Of a DNA stretch of 9,361 nucleotides, positions 1-5,265 are shown piece by piece; the first letter of the stretch is position 1; each line of letters begins with the position of its first letter. Under the pieces are notes generated by a model. That model made no database searches and had not been told where the DNA came from. It worked only from the letters and a program-made list of their open reading frames with translations. The DNA lies in the NCBI GenBank assembly GCA_030740335.1, contig JASLXL010000245.1:1-9361 (forward strand), in the 5' to 3' direction. A program made the position numbers and the translations under genes. Origin of the DNA: SAR202 cluster bacterium. GTDB taxonomy: Bacteria > Chloroflexota > Dehalococcoidia > SAR202 > CAJWER01.

Positions 1-982
1 CCGCGCGGTCCACGTCTGACATCACGAACCGTCCGCCAGGGCGCAGATCCGAGAGGTAGGGCGTTACACGGCTCAGGCGGTCAAAGTCGTCTATCTCCAA
101 CTCTACACCGGCCTCGTGGGCGATGGCCAGTAGGTGAAGTACCGAGTTGGTCGAGCCGCCCATCGACAGCACCACCATGATGGCGTTCTCGAAGGCGTCA
201 CGGGTCATTATGTCGCGGGGCTTCAGATCGCGCTCCAACAGGTCGTGGATTATATGCCCTGCCCTGATCGCCATGTCCTCGTTGCGGGGGTCCACAGCAG
301 GTATCGACGCCGCGCCGGGGATGGACATCCCCATCGCCTCGATAGCCGACGACATAGTGTTGGCGGTGAACATCCCGGAACATGCGCCCTCGCCGGGACA
401 CGCTACGCGCTCCATGTTGATCAGGTCGTCGAGCGTCATCTTACCTTGGGCGTGGGAACCAACGGCCTCGAACATGTCCTGAATGTTGACGTCCTTGCCT
501 CGGAAGTTGCCCGGCAGTATTGCACCGCCGTAAAAGAAGAGCGACGGCACGTTGAGGCGAGCCATCGCCATCATCGCGCCGGGCATGTTCTTATCACAGG
601 CCGCCACAACGATCAGCCCGTCCATGCTCTCGCCAAATGTTATGGTCTCGATGGAGTCGGCGATCACCTCACGGCTCACCAGGGACGCTTTCATGCCCTC
701 TGTGCCCATCGAGATGCCGTCGCTGATCGTGATGGTCCCGAACATGAAGGGCACGGAGTCGGCGGCCCGAACGCCCTCCTTGACCTTGCGTGCCAGGCGG
801 TCGAGATGGACGTTGCAGGGGGTCACGTCACTGGCGAGGTTGCCGATGGCGACGAAGGGCTTATTCATGTCATCGTCGTTCAGACCCACGGCCCTGAGCA
901 TTGATCGCGCCGGCGCGCGGTCCGGCCCGTCTGTGACAACGTGGCTTTTAAGTTTTAGCTGGTTCTTGGTATCAGTTGCCAC
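1..982 (-). CDS. ilvD: Dihydroxy-acid dehydratase, N-terminal part (cut by window edge)
   Basis: Dehydrates 2,3-dihydroxy-3-methyl(butanoate/pentanoate) to the 2-keto acids that lead to valine, leucine and isoleucine; cytosolic Fe-S enzyme. The visible 327 codons hold the IlvD/Edd signatures. C56 (in DVTPCN), C129 (in AACDKNMPGAM) and C201 (in CPGEGACSG) are spaced like the three cluster ligands of the family. D130-K131 match the metal-binding Asp and carbamylated Lys, and the stretch after C201 (MFTANTMSSAIEAMGMS) is typical. The full enzyme is about 550-570 residues, so roughly 230 C-terminal residues lie outside the window. The start is GTG at 982, with GGAGG 7 nt upstream, giving (M)ATDTKNQ; no better start lies closer to the conserved region. 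A hairpin-rich leader precedes it (separate entries). Identification is firm; whether neighbouring ilv/leu genes follow cannot be seen. Confidence 0.96.
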   Translation of the reverse strand, partial: MATDTKNQLKLKSHVVTDGPDRAPARSMLRAVGLNDDDMNKPFVAIGNLASDVTPCNVHLDRLARKVKEGVRAADSVPFMFGTITISDGISMGTEGMKASLVSREVIADSIETITFGESMDGLIVVAACDKNMPGAMMAMARLNVPSLFFYGGAILPGNFRGKDVNIQDMFEAVGSHAQGKMTLDDLINMERVACPGEGACSGMFTANTMSSAIEAMGMSIPGAASIPAVDPRNEDMAIRAGHIIHDLLERDLKPRDIMTRDAFENAIMVVLSMGGSTNSVLHLLAIAHEAGVELEIDDFDRLSRVTPYLSDLRPGGRFVMSDVDRA

Positions 983-1186
983 TCTGGGTCCTCCGTGGGA
1001 ATAGGTTGCTTAGATTGTTGTCTTACTGACATTGTCCATCACGGGTGGAACGCCCTCGACCATCTCCCTGGCCCTCTTCCTAAATCCAGGAAGGGGGAAC
1101 AAAAAATTCTGAGGGACACCCTCAGACTCCCAGCAGAAGGGCTGCGCCCCACTGCACTCCCTCGTTTCCGGAACATGATGCAGGGA
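983..1186 (-). promoter_or_regulatory. Structured leader region upstream of ilvD
   Basis: About 200 nt between the proposed ilvD promoter and its GTG start, with no convincing gene. On the minus strand it can fold a series of hairpins. The first is an imperfect stem from 1154-1162 with 1182-1190. Next come two mutually exclusive small stems: 1131-1134 with 1141-1144, or 1139-1142 with 1146-1149. Then follows a terminator-like hairpin (1108-1126), and last a stem 1076-1081 with 1088-1093 extended by CCC/GGG around a bulge. This layout resembles an attenuator, but no leader peptide rich in Ile, Leu or Val codons is visible and no T-box lies on the correct strand. The block may instead be an interspersed repeat; similar segments seem familiar to me from related environmental genomes, which I cannot verify here. 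Confidence 0.4.
1101..1126 (-). terminator. Terminator-like hairpin with T-tract before ilvD
   Basis: Read on the minus strand, TCTGAGGG (1126-1119) pairs perfectly with CCCTCAGA (1115-1108) around a TGT loop, giving an 8-bp stem. It is followed by A and then six T (1106-1101). This is a standard rho-independent shape. It sits about 120 nt before the ilvD start and about 300 nt after the nearest upstream minus-strand ORF. It could therefore be an attenuator for ilvD, a late terminator for the upstream operon, or part of a repeat. The structure is plain; its role is not. Confidence 0.6.
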
Positions 1187-1192
1187 GGGCTA

Positions 1193-1201
1193 ATTGTAGC
1201 A
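1193..1201 (-). promoter_or_regulatory. Extended -10 promoter candidate for ilvD
   Basis: The minus strand reads TGCTACAAT (1201-1193), an extended -10 element (TGn before TACAAT). No good -35 lies 16-18 bp upstream (ATCTGG at best), as is common for extended -10 promoters. It would start transcription near 1186 and give a leader of about 200 nt to the ilvD GTG. The same TGnTACAAT form occurs before the ABC-F gene at 6829-6837. Confidence 0.4.
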
Positions 1202-1267
1202 GACGCCTGACTCTTCCAGATACAGAGGGTGTTCGTTTCGCTCATGGCGAGTCGAATAGCGGGATTA

Positions 1268-1388
1268 CCCTACGGCAAGCTCAGGGCGAACGGGCGAATT
1301 AGGGTGCTCAGAACAAGTGACTCCACTCGTGGTGAGCCTGTCGAACCACCGGACGGGTGGGCCCCTTCGACGGGCTCAGAGTGAGCGG
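1268..1388. repeat. Cluster of three palindromic interspersed repeat units
   Basis: Three diverged copies of a unit of about 25 nt with core TTCGACNGGCTCA lie here: 1269-1293 (plus), 1323-1347 (inverted) and 1364-1388 (plus). The first and third agree at 18 of 25 positions. The inverted pair makes a long hairpin: 1334-1345 pairs with 1366-1377 (12 bp, one G-T wobble). An inner stem CCACC (1346-1350) pairs with GGTGG (1356-1360), and an outer stem CACTC (1324-1328) pairs with GAGTG (1379-1383). No T-tract follows on either strand, so this is REP/MITE-like rather than a classic terminator. Together with the ilvD leader it fills the stretch 983-1426, which otherwise holds no supported gene. Confidence 0.7.
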
Positions 1389-1426
1389 TAAGAGGGTGGA
1401 CAGATCATGTGCAGCAGGGATGACTA

Positions 1427-1630
1427 CTAATCTGCCCGGCTATGCCTGTGTATCAGCTCGACCACCCATGGATCGATGTCTTGTACCAGTGGGTGATCGG
1501 CATCGTGGAGGGCTATTGCCAGGTGGGCATCGCGGATCAGCCTGTCCAATTGGTATTTGCCCTGCCACTCGCGTTGTAATTCATCGAAAAGCGCTTCTAG
1601 GGATTCCCGGTCAAATGCGCCCTTCGTCAC
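1427..1630 (-). CDS. Small hypothetical protein, coupled to the RdhA-like gene
   Basis: Unrecognised 67-residue ORF. Its GTG start (1630-1628) overlaps the TGA stop of the upstream RdhA-like gene as GTGA, the classic arrangement for translational coupling. An AGG lies 7 nt before the GTG. The product is acidic and looks largely helical: an amphipathic N-terminal half (SLEALFDELQREW), then RLIRDAHLAIALHDADHPLVQD, ending in a His-rich tail (ELIHRHSRAD). It has no Cys, no membrane segment and no signal peptide. Composition and codon choice resemble a real protein more than a random frame. It could be a small partner or assembly protein for the Fe-S enzyme, or a domain split from its C-terminus. 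Function is unknown; existence as a gene is likely because of the overlap and composition. Confidence 0.6.
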   Translation of the reverse strand: MTKGAFDRESLEALFDELQREWQGKYQLDRLIRDAHLAIALHDADHPLVQDIDPWVVELIHRHSRAD

Positions 1631-2883
1631 GGCTCGACCTGGCCCACTTTGGAGTGACTCTTGTCGAGGGCCCCTTTAACCTCATTCGCAAAGCCGACGG
1701 CCTCGCCATCGAGCGGCGCACCCTCCTTGGCCATGCGCTCCTTGAATTTCTCGAAGAGCCAGTCCTCTTCCTTACCTCGAGGGATGTCGAAGAATTCTTT
1801 ATCAAAGTGCGGTTTTTCTTTGGGGCCGAAGTATCCCTTGTCCTTTAGTGTGTAGCCCTCGAGGTTGTGTGTCTCTTTGCCAAGGACCTCGCCCGTAGCT
1901 ATGTAGTACTCCATCACGGGCTGCATGCCGTAGCGCTGAACCGGGCAGGTCTTCATGCATATGGCGCACCCGTCGTAGCGACCCATAATGGGACGGCACC
2001 GCTTGTAGGAGACCTTGTTCTTCTTCGCGCCGCGCCACCAGACCTTGTCTTTGGCAAGGGCACTCGACGGGCAGCGGTTCACGCAAACCTGGCACTTCTC
2101 ACAGAATTGGTTGATACCATAGTCAATCGGTTCATCGTGGGTTACGGGCGCGTCGGTAGTGATAACCATGAGACGGGCACGGGAACCGAAATGAGGCGAC
2201 AAGAGTTGGCCGTTGGCTCCCAGTTGGCCCAGGCCAGCGCTTACGAATAGAGGGATGTAAGGGGCACTGGAATCGCTGTGACCGTGTATCTGGGCGTGGT
2301 AGCCGAGGGAGCGGATGTGGTCAGCGAGCTCCAGGCAGTACGCCTCCTCTATCTCATATGTACCGAAGTGGGCGTGCTCACTCTCCTCGCTCGGCAGCGT
2401 CTGGGTTGCGGCGTAGTCCTGCTCCAGGGCCAGGCATATCGCATGAGTGAACCTGACCCAGCGCTTGCGGCTGGTATACGTATAGCGGCGATCGTACCGA
2501 GTGAATCCAGTTTCGCCGAAACCAAGCTCTCTCGCTTTTATGCGGATTGATTCAGTGACGTCGATTCCTGGTTGCAGTTCTGAGGTCGGCTCTATGTCAC
2601 CAGAGACCTCACCGGCCTCTGCCAACGGGCGCTCACGCTCTTCGTGACGACGACGCCACTCCGCGAATTCGGGCGTGTACACGGTCCACAGCCACTCACG
2701 ATCGGCGGAATTTTCGATGAAGTGGGCTTCGATGGGATGCTCGCGACCGTAGTAGGAGAGGTCCTCTTCGCACACGGGATTCCCCGGCTCCGTAACCAGG
2801 TCCTCCGCGACGGGTATCTTCACGTCGGGGTCCCCGTGGGTCCGACCGGGCCGAGTCACGATATGGCTAACAGCTTTTGCCAT
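1627..2883 (-). CDS. Reductive-dehalogenase-like 4Fe-4S protein (cytosolic RdhA-type)
   Basis: 418-residue member of the cobalamin-dependent reductive dehalogenase/QueG superfamily, closer in motifs to RdhA. Residues 206-271 (APYIPLFVSAGLGQLGANG, then ITTDAPVTHDEPIDYG, then FCEKC) follow the RdhA pattern of a glycine-rich cobalamin-binding part running into the Fe-S domain. Cluster ligands are C261, C264, C267 and C271, then C306, C309 and C313-P, with C296 a plausible eighth ligand. There is no twin-arginine signal and no RdhB-like membrane anchor next door, so a soluble non-respiratory enzyme is likely. The start is ATG at 2883, chosen because GGAAGG lies upstream and a promoter ends at 2924. 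An in-frame TTG at 2964 would lie upstream of that promoter and has no ribosome binding site. The substrate is unknown: reductive dehalogenation or another cobalamin-dependent reduction are both possible. The gene overlaps the small ORF downstream. Confidence 0.82.
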   Translation of the reverse strand: MAKAVSHIVTRPGRTHGDPDVKIPVAEDLVTEPGNPVCEEDLSYYGREHPIEAHFIENSADREWLWTVYTPEFAEWRRRHEERERPLAEAGEVSGDIEPTSELQPGIDVTESIRIKARELGFGETGFTRYDRRYTYTSRKRWVRFTHAICLALEQDYAATQTLPSEESEHAHFGTYEIEEAYCLELADHIRSLGYHAQIHGHSDSSAPYIPLFVSAGLGQLGANGQLLSPHFGSRARLMVITTDAPVTHDEPIDYGINQFCEKCQVCVNRCPSSALAKDKVWWRGAKKNKVSYKRCRPIMGRYDGCAICMKTCPVQRYGMQPVMEYYIATGEVLGKETHNLEGYTLKDKGYFGPKEKPHFDKEFFDIPRGKEEDWLFEKFKERMAKEGAPLDGEAVGFANEVKGALDKSHSKVGQVEP

Positions 2884-2923
2884 TGGGCTGCATCCTTCCA
2901 GAGTGTTGCCAGAGCTGCCTGCG

Positions 2924-2951
2924 AATGTAAAGCGGAGTTTAGGGTCGCCAA
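2924..2951 (-). promoter_or_regulatory. Promoter candidate for the RdhA-like gene
   Basis: On the minus strand, TTGGCG (2951-2946) and TACATT (2929-2924) are separated by 16 bp. Initiation near 2917 would leave about 34 nt of leader before the ATG at 2883. It lies in the 114-bp gap after the upstream membrane-protein gene, suggesting separate transcription. Confidence 0.45.
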
Positions 2952-2997
2952 AATGGGAAGTCAAGTTGCGGAGGGGGACTACAGCGACTATCTGGTC

Positions 2998-4056
2998 TTA
3001 GACGTCGGGATGGGATTCGAGTTTGCCGGTGGTCTCATCCAGAGCTCTCTTCGGTCTGCGCGCGAGTGATAGCTGCCACAACAGGAATACCAGGCCGCCG
3101 ACAATGAGAACGCTGACGTAGGTGATCGTGCGGTCGATCAGAACGACCGATGCGGCGTCACTGCGCTCAAGGCCTAGAACGAGAAGGCTTATCAATCCCG
3201 GTTCCACCGCGCCGATGCCGCCGGGGGTCGGGACGGTACTCAGGATTGCGCCTCCCAGCGCCACAATGAGCACCAGTGGCAGGTCGATTTCCAGATTCAG
3301 TGCCTTGACGACGAAGTATAGCCTTCCCGCTTCCAGAAGCCACCCACCCACACCCAGCGCAAAGACCGCCGGTAGGTGTTGCAGGCTGCCTAGAGCGCCC
3401 TGCTGGAACCGACAGTATGCCTCTTCGAACCGGCCAGGCAGCAGCCGGGCAATACGGTGGCCGTATCCCTTCATTGCCAACAGAAGACCGGCGAGCACGG
3501 CGGCCATAGCTAGGGCGATGAGCGCGATGTAGTAGACCTCGGCAGATTCCCTGGTCGCCGAATACCAAACGACGGCCACGGCTACGAGCCCCAGCACGGT
3601 TACCATGTCGGTGACTCTCTCAGCCAGAACTGTCCCGAGGCTCAACGAGAAGTTGCCTCCGACTATGTTCGACAGTCCGTACGCTCTGTATGCGTCTCCG
3701 ACGCGAAGCCACCCTATCGAGTTGACGAACCAGCCAATGACGATGAGTTGCGAGAATCTGAGGATTGACGGTAATTCGGACCCGGGTGTACTGTTGATCG
3801 CCGCATTTTTGGCGAGGATCCGCCACCTGAGGCCTCTGAATCCGAAGCTGAGGTAGTAGAGCGCGAGACCAACGAGGTAGAGTCGGAGGTCAATGCCGCG
3901 CACGTTCTCCCACGTACGGCCCCAGTCGAGGTCAGCTTGCGATGCCAGTAGGATAATGAAGGCGGCGGCTACCGCCAGAGATAGCAGAGTCGGCAGCGAC
4001 AGGAGCCGCCGTCGGAGGGCGCTCGTGATGGAGCGGGTCTCGCCAATTGCGGTCAT
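2998..4056 (-). CDS. LPG-synthase TM / flippase-like membrane protein (UPF0104 family)
   Basis: 352-residue polytopic membrane protein of the lysylphosphatidylglycerol-synthase transmembrane family (AglD/MprF flippase domain, UPF0104). Family marks in order: RGLRWRIL (74-81) after the second hydrophobic segment; NSIGWLRVGDAYRAYGL (112-128), the equivalent of the usual GRxGDxxRAY block; LAERVTDM (144-151); TPGGIGAVEPGLISLL (277-292); and LIDRTITY (316-323). About seven to eight membrane segments are evident. The cytosolic aminoacyl-transferase domain of full MprF is absent, so it should move or handle a lipid-linked substrate rather than make lysyl-PG; the substrate cannot be told from sequence. 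The start is ATG at 4056 with GGGAAG 6 nt upstream. It lies downstream of rsmG on the same strand, 138 bp away. Family assignment is confident; function is open. Confidence 0.85.
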   Translation of the reverse strand: MTAIGETRSITSALRRRLLSLPTLLSLAVAAAFIILLASQADLDWGRTWENVRGIDLRLYLVGLALYYLSFGFRGLRWRILAKNAAINSTPGSELPSILRFSQLIVIGWFVNSIGWLRVGDAYRAYGLSNIVGGNFSLSLGTVLAERVTDMVTVLGLVAVAVVWYSATRESAEVYYIALIALAMAAVLAGLLLAMKGYGHRIARLLPGRFEEAYCRFQQGALGSLQHLPAVFALGVGGWLLEAGRLYFVVKALNLEIDLPLVLIVALGGAILSTVPTPGGIGAVEPGLISLLVLGLERSDAASVVLIDRTITYVSVLIVGGLVFLLWQLSLARRPKRALDETTGKLESHPDV

Positions 4057-4187
4057 CTATTGCTTCCCAACAGGGTCTTGTAGGTAGCCGTCTGAATGTG
4101 CGTCGACCACCACGAACTGCGAGGCGCGGGCGTGAGCTGATGATTCGCCGGGGAGGGTGCGTGAAGAGACAGCATCGTGCGATTCAT
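4053..4187 (-). CDS. Possible 44-codon ORF overlapping the flippase start
   Basis: Between rsmG and the membrane-protein gene, an ATG at 4187 opens a 44-codon frame. Its TGA (4055-4053) overlaps the next gene's ATG as ATGA. The product (begins MNRTMLSLHAPSPANHQ) is rich in Ser, Thr, Pro, His and Trp, has no recognisable domain and does not look like a typical conserved protein. No clear Shine-Dalgarno precedes it. It may be a coupled leader ORF or chance. Apart from this frame I see nothing in the gap. Confidence 0.2.
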   Translation of the reverse strand: MNRTMLSLHAPSPANHQLTPAPRSSWWSTHIQTATYKTLLGSNR

Positions 4188-4194
4188 GAGGCTT

Positions 4195-4914
4195 TCACAA
4201 GGGTCTCTTGAAGGGGATGCCCGGTCGTCGCGGATAGTCCCTTGGGGTCGGGTGGAATTTTCGCAGCACGACCAGCGATCTCGGACCGTCTGATCCGGTG
4301 AAGTCTACCTCCCGAACCTCCGCAACTTCGACTCCCATCGTTTTGATCGCCTTGGAGGCGAGACGTATCTCGTCATGGGGAGTGTTGCCCTTCTGAGCTA
4401 CAACTACTCCCTCAACCCGGCAGAACCCTGCCATCAGTTCCACAAGGACGTTTAGTTTTGCGACTGCGCGCGCCACAACTGTGTCAAAAGCCTCTCTCAG
4501 GTCAGGCTCACGGGCCAGGTTCTCTGCCCGTCCCGTCCGCACTTCCAGCCCCGGTAGTCCCAACTCAGCGACGACCTGCTCCAGGAATAGCGCCTTTTTC
4601 TGTGTGACCTCCAGAAGCGTCACTTTCAGGTCAGGGAAGACTATCTTTAGCGGCACCCCGGGTAGCCCCGCACCGCTACCAACGTCCAATAGAGTCGCAT
4701 CTGAACGAAGAGTTTCCGGAGGCAGCGCGGTGATCACAGACAGCGAATCAAGGAAGTGACGTCCCACCACATGGTCCCATTCGATGATGCGTGTCAGGTT
4801 CATCATTTCGTTCCACTCGACCATTCTTTCGTGGTAGAGGCGGAACTGTCCCATCTGAATATCAGAGAGCTTGATGCCAAATTCGGCAGCGCCTTCGACT
4901 AGTCGCTCGTCCAT
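4195..4914 (-). CDS. rsmG: 16S rRNA (guanine527-N7)-methyltransferase RsmG
   Basis: SAM-dependent methyltransferase (GidB) that makes m7G527 in the decoding region of 16S rRNA. The 239 residues match the family's usual length of about 205-240. Visible marks: N-terminal helix with YHERMVEWNEMMNLTRI (27-43); GRHFLDSL (51-58); the glycine-rich SAM loop LLDVGSGAGLPGVP (75-88); TLLEVTQKKALFLEQV (99-114); VARAVAKL (137-144); and the characteristic C-terminal tail YPRRPGIPFKRPL. The ATG at 4914 is chosen because it begins the conserved N-terminus and has GGAGAG just upstream. The frame stays open for another 98 codons towards 5208, but that extension runs antisense through the TPP riboswitch and terminator and has no family similarity. 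Loss of RsmG gives low-level streptomycin resistance in other bacteria (known of the family). Diverges from the symporter gene. Confidence 0.95.
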   Translation of the reverse strand: MDERLVEGAAEFGIKLSDIQMGQFRLYHERMVEWNEMMNLTRIIEWDHVVGRHFLDSLSVITALPPETLRSDATLLDVGSGAGLPGVPLKIVFPDLKVTLLEVTQKKALFLEQVVAELGLPGLEVRTGRAENLAREPDLREAFDTVVARAVAKLNVLVELMAGFCRVEGVVVAQKGNTPHDEIRLASKAIKTMGVEVAEVREVDFTGSDGPRSLVVLRKFHPTPRDYPRRPGIPFKRPL

Positions 4915-4948
4915 ATCTCTCCACTGGTTCGATGGTGGCCTGCAAACA

Positions 4949-4978
4949 AGAGTACCGCTTATGGCAGCTAGGGGTAAA
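4949..4978 (-). promoter_or_regulatory. Weak promoter candidate for rsmG
   Basis: On the minus strand, TTTACC (4978-4973) and TACTCT (4954-4949) are separated by 18 bp and point towards the rsmG ATG at 4914, about 28 nt beyond the expected start point. Both hexamers are poor matches. It would lie back to back with the riboswitch promoter at 5006-5034. Confidence 0.25.
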
Positions 4979-5005
4979 GGGCAGCCACCCCCAAGAAGTC
5001 TCCGG

Positions 5006-5034
5006 TTGACACCGCGACCTAGCCTCGCTAGACT
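5006..5034 (+). promoter_or_regulatory. Sigma-70-type promoter for the TPP riboswitch transcript
   Basis: A perfect -35 TTGACA (5006-5011) and a TAGACT -10 (5029-5034) are separated by exactly 17 bp. The predicted start near 5041 lies about ten bases before the first paired bases of the TPP aptamer, so promoter and riboswitch support each other. Confidence 0.75.
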
Positions 5035-5051
5035 GCCTCCGACGACGAATA

Positions 5052-5145
5052 TTCGGGGGGGGAGCTTGGGAAGCCAGGCTGAGAGGTTCCGACGACTCGG
5101 AACGACCCCGTGACCTGATCTGGGTAATGCCAGCGTAGGGACGAG
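5052..5145 (+). promoter_or_regulatory. TPP riboswitch aptamer (THI element)
   Basis: The conserved core is present. CTGAGA (5079-5084) lies in the P3 to P2 junction, and the 3' half CCTGATCTGGGTAATGCC followed by AGCGTAGGGA (5114-5141) is near consensus. P2 pairs the G-run (5056-5062) with ACCCC (5105-5109). P3 pairs AGCTTGG (5063-5069) with CCAGGCT (5074-5080). An optional stem TTCCG (5087-5091)/CGGAA (5098-5102) fills the variable spot seen in many bacterial copies. P5 is CTGG/CCAG around GTAATG. P1 is short: TTCG (5052-5055) with CGAG (5142-5145). It binds thiamine pyrophosphate and should repress the downstream symporter gene through the terminator that follows. Confidence 0.95.
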
Positions 5146-5153
5146 GTTGGATG

Positions 5154-5188
5154 ACGCTGGCCGCCCGGACCAAAGGGCGGTCTTTTTT
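5154..5188 (+). terminator. Rho-independent terminator, riboswitch expression platform
   Basis: CCGCCC (5161-5166) pairs with GGGCGG (5175-5180) around an 8-nt loop and can extend by a G-T and a G-C pair. It is followed by TC and six T (5183-5188). It starts 15 nt after the aptamer. A competing pairing exists: GCCAGCGT (5129-5136, the 3' part of aptamer P5) is exactly complementary to ACGCTGGC (5154-5161). That pairing overlaps the base of the terminator and could act as antiterminator when TPP is absent. The terminator is clear; the switching scheme is inferred. Confidence 0.85.
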
Positions 5189-5265
5189 GTGCTTGAGAAT
5201 GTGCCCATTTAGGCTGAGCGAGCATAACGCGTGATTGAGACTGTGGGACACCAGGAGGAGACACC

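Noticed and set aside
134..1004. Long plus-strand frames opposite the ilvD region (256, 111 and 150 codons)
   Set aside because: They are antisense to ilvD, whose minus-strand product shows continuous family motifs. The plus-strand products are low-complexity shadows rich in His or Arg/Ser.
1041..1058. T-box-like string GGGTGGAACG near ilvD
   Set aside because: It resembles the T-box antiterminator motif but lies on the plus strand, while ilvD is transcribed from the minus strand. No specifier loop or plus-strand gene follows.
1039..1245. Minus-strand 68-codon frame through the ilvD leader
   Set aside because: It runs through all the leader hairpins, including the terminator and T-tract, and starts upstream of the likely promoter. 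Its Arg/Ser/Pro-rich product looks like translated repeat sequence.
1268..1388. CRISPR array
   Set aside because: Only three diverged units in mixed orientation with uneven spacing, and no cas genes; fits an interspersed palindromic repeat instead.
1357..1848. Plus-strand 163-codon frame
   Set aside because: It overlaps the RdhA-like gene, the coupled small ORF and the palindromic repeat on the opposite strand; no protein-family pattern.
2884..2964. N-terminal extension of the RdhA-like protein from a TTG at 2964
   Set aside because: No ribosome binding site before the TTG, the extra residues have no family character, and the extension would cover the likely promoter (2924-2951).
4915..5208. 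98-codon N-terminal extension of RsmG from an ATG at 5208
   Set aside because: It lies antisense to the TPP riboswitch, its promoter and terminator. RsmG from 4914 already has full family length and a Shine-Dalgarno.
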